A stretch of 37,869 nt of DNA from Lysobacteraceae bacterium (lineage in GTDB: Bacteria; Pseudomonadota; Gammaproteobacteria; Xanthomonadales; Ahniellaceae): positions 1 through 37,869 of the forward strand of contig JAJTHZ010000083.1 of assembly GCA_021299185.1 (NCBI GenBank), read 5' to 3'. A program made the translations under genes and the position numbers. The notes under the pieces were generated by a model that did no database searches, was not told where the DNA came from, and saw only the letters and a list, made by a program, of their open reading frames with translations. This document shows positions 37,216 to 37,869 of the stretch, piece by piece; the first letter of the stretch is position 1, and each line of letters starts with the position of its first letter.

Positions 37216-37479
37216 GTGCGAGACGTCCTCGGGATCGCCGCACTCGTCGGAGCGCTCGGCTTCGCCGCGGCAGGCTATTCGCTGATGGACTCCAGCGGCT
37301 ACGAGAAGCTGCTGGCGCTCTTCATGTGGCTGGGGTCGTTCGGCCTGTTGCTGGTGGGCCTGGGCGCGCTGCGCGACTCGCGCCATCCGGGCGTCGCGCG
37401 CGCGGCGAAGGGATTGTTCTGGATCCTCGTCGGCCTGATGGCGTTGCTGACCTTGGTCGAGCGATTCGGTGGCGCGTGA
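37216..37479 (+). CDS. Small hydrophobic membrane protein of unknown function
   Basis: 87 residues with a GTG start immediately after the cupin stop, so probably translated by coupling. Three hydrophobic helices are seen (about 4-22, 32-50 and 66-83). Not recognised as a named family. Confidence 0.6.
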   Translation: MRDVLGIAALVGALGFAAAGYSLMDSSGYEKLLALFMWLGSFGLLLVGLGALRDSRHPGVARAAKGLFWILVGLMALLTLVERFGGA

Positions 37480-37504
37480 GCACGGCGCCGCGGCAGGGTC
37501 GGCG

Positions 37505-37869
37505 CTCGGCCGCGGCATCGGAACCCGCCGCGAGCATGGGGGTTGCGGTCGCCCGCAAGCGGGCTCCTACGTCACGCGGCGCCTCGCGTAGGAGCGCGCT
37601 TGCGCGCGACCGCGGCAGCGGAACCCACCGCAAGAATGGGGGTTGCGGTCGCCCGCAAGCGGGCTCCTACATCACGTGGCACCTCGCGTAGGCGCGCGCT
37701 TGCGCGCGACCGCGGCATCGGAACCCGCTGCGAGCATGGGGGTTGCGGTCGCCCGCAAGCGGGCTCCTACATCACGCGGCACCTCGCGTAGGAGCGCGCT
37801 TGCGCGCGATCGCGGCAGCGGGACCGGCCGCGAGCATGGGGGTTGCGGTCGCCCGCAAGCGGGCTCCTA
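37505..37869. repeat. Tandem array with an exact 100-bp period, running past the window end
   Basis: The block beginning GGTTGCGGTCGCCCGCAAGC occurs at 37541, 37641, 37741 and 37841, exactly 100 bp apart. Each 100-bp unit carries two different palindromes: GTCGCCCGCAAGCGGGCTCC and GTAGGAGCGCGCTTGCGCGC, joined by short spacers (for example ATCACGCGGCACCTC). Units differ at only a few positions. At least 3.6 copies are present and the array is cut by the window edge. The second palindrome is the same family as the doublet at 933-1016. No gene is seen here. Confidence 0.95.

Noticed and set aside
37505-37869. CRISPR array
   Set aside because: The whole 100-bp unit repeats, with no variable spacers, and each unit holds two REP-like palindromes.

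Overview
The window is a high-GC chromosomal segment from a gammaproteobacterium, most likely the Xanthomonadales/Lysobacteraceae (Lysobacter/Luteimonas type). Three things point there: the strong G/C third-position bias; several families of short intergenic palindromes beginning GTAGGAGC or GTGGGAGC, which are typical of that group; and a gene set of tricorn-like S41 peptidase, PadR with a MacB/ADOP-type permease, TPR-kinase and P-domain secreted protein. I see no rRNA, tRNA, CRISPR array, prophage or insertion sequence.

Layout. 1-2.5 kb: truC, arfB and an acyltransferase, then an orphan Imm33/DUF2185 gene. 2.7-8.0 kb: a dicarboxylate/cation symporter overlapping a DUF4097-like lipoprotein gene, then a 1027-residue secreted protein with two FN3-like repeats and a C-terminal P-domain, closed by a clear terminator. 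8.2-11.3 kb (minus): a DevBCA-like exporter (permease, ATPase, lipoprotein HlyD adaptor). 11.4-14.8 kb: a Bcp peroxiredoxin with a histone-H1-like Lys/Ala tail, a DUF2782 protein and a TRAP dctQM pair whose dctM is broken. 14.8-16.0 kb: a small accessory patch with a MafI-like immunity gene, the BrnT/BrnA toxin-antitoxin pair and the remains of a second S41 peptidase gene. 16.1-22.1 kb: ada, a PEP-mutase/isocitrate-lyase family enzyme, the intact tricorn-like S41 peptidase and hsp20. 22.2-26.0 kb: an FHA-GGDEF diguanylate cyclase divergent from a TPR Ser/Thr kinase. 26-30 kb (minus): a GH97 glucosidase, a HAD phosphatase and gloB. 30-35 kb: padR with a clear operator/promoter, a duplicated MacB-type permease and an ABC exporter. 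35-37.9 kb: a CPBP protease gene interrupted by one in-frame TGA, small membrane proteins, a cupin, and a tandem array with an exact 100-bp period that runs off the window.

The region mixes housekeeping repair and translation genes (truC, arfB, ada, gloB, hsp20) with export, secreted hydrolase and signalling genes. Three genes are visibly decaying: dctM, an S41 paralogue and the CPBP protease. The most interesting leads are the peroxiredoxin with a DNA-binding-like tail, the kinase/FHA-GGDEF divergent pair (a possible link from Ser/Thr phosphorylation to c-di-GMP), the S41 gene remnant that shares its downstream palindromic element with the intact copy, and the 100-bp repeat array.
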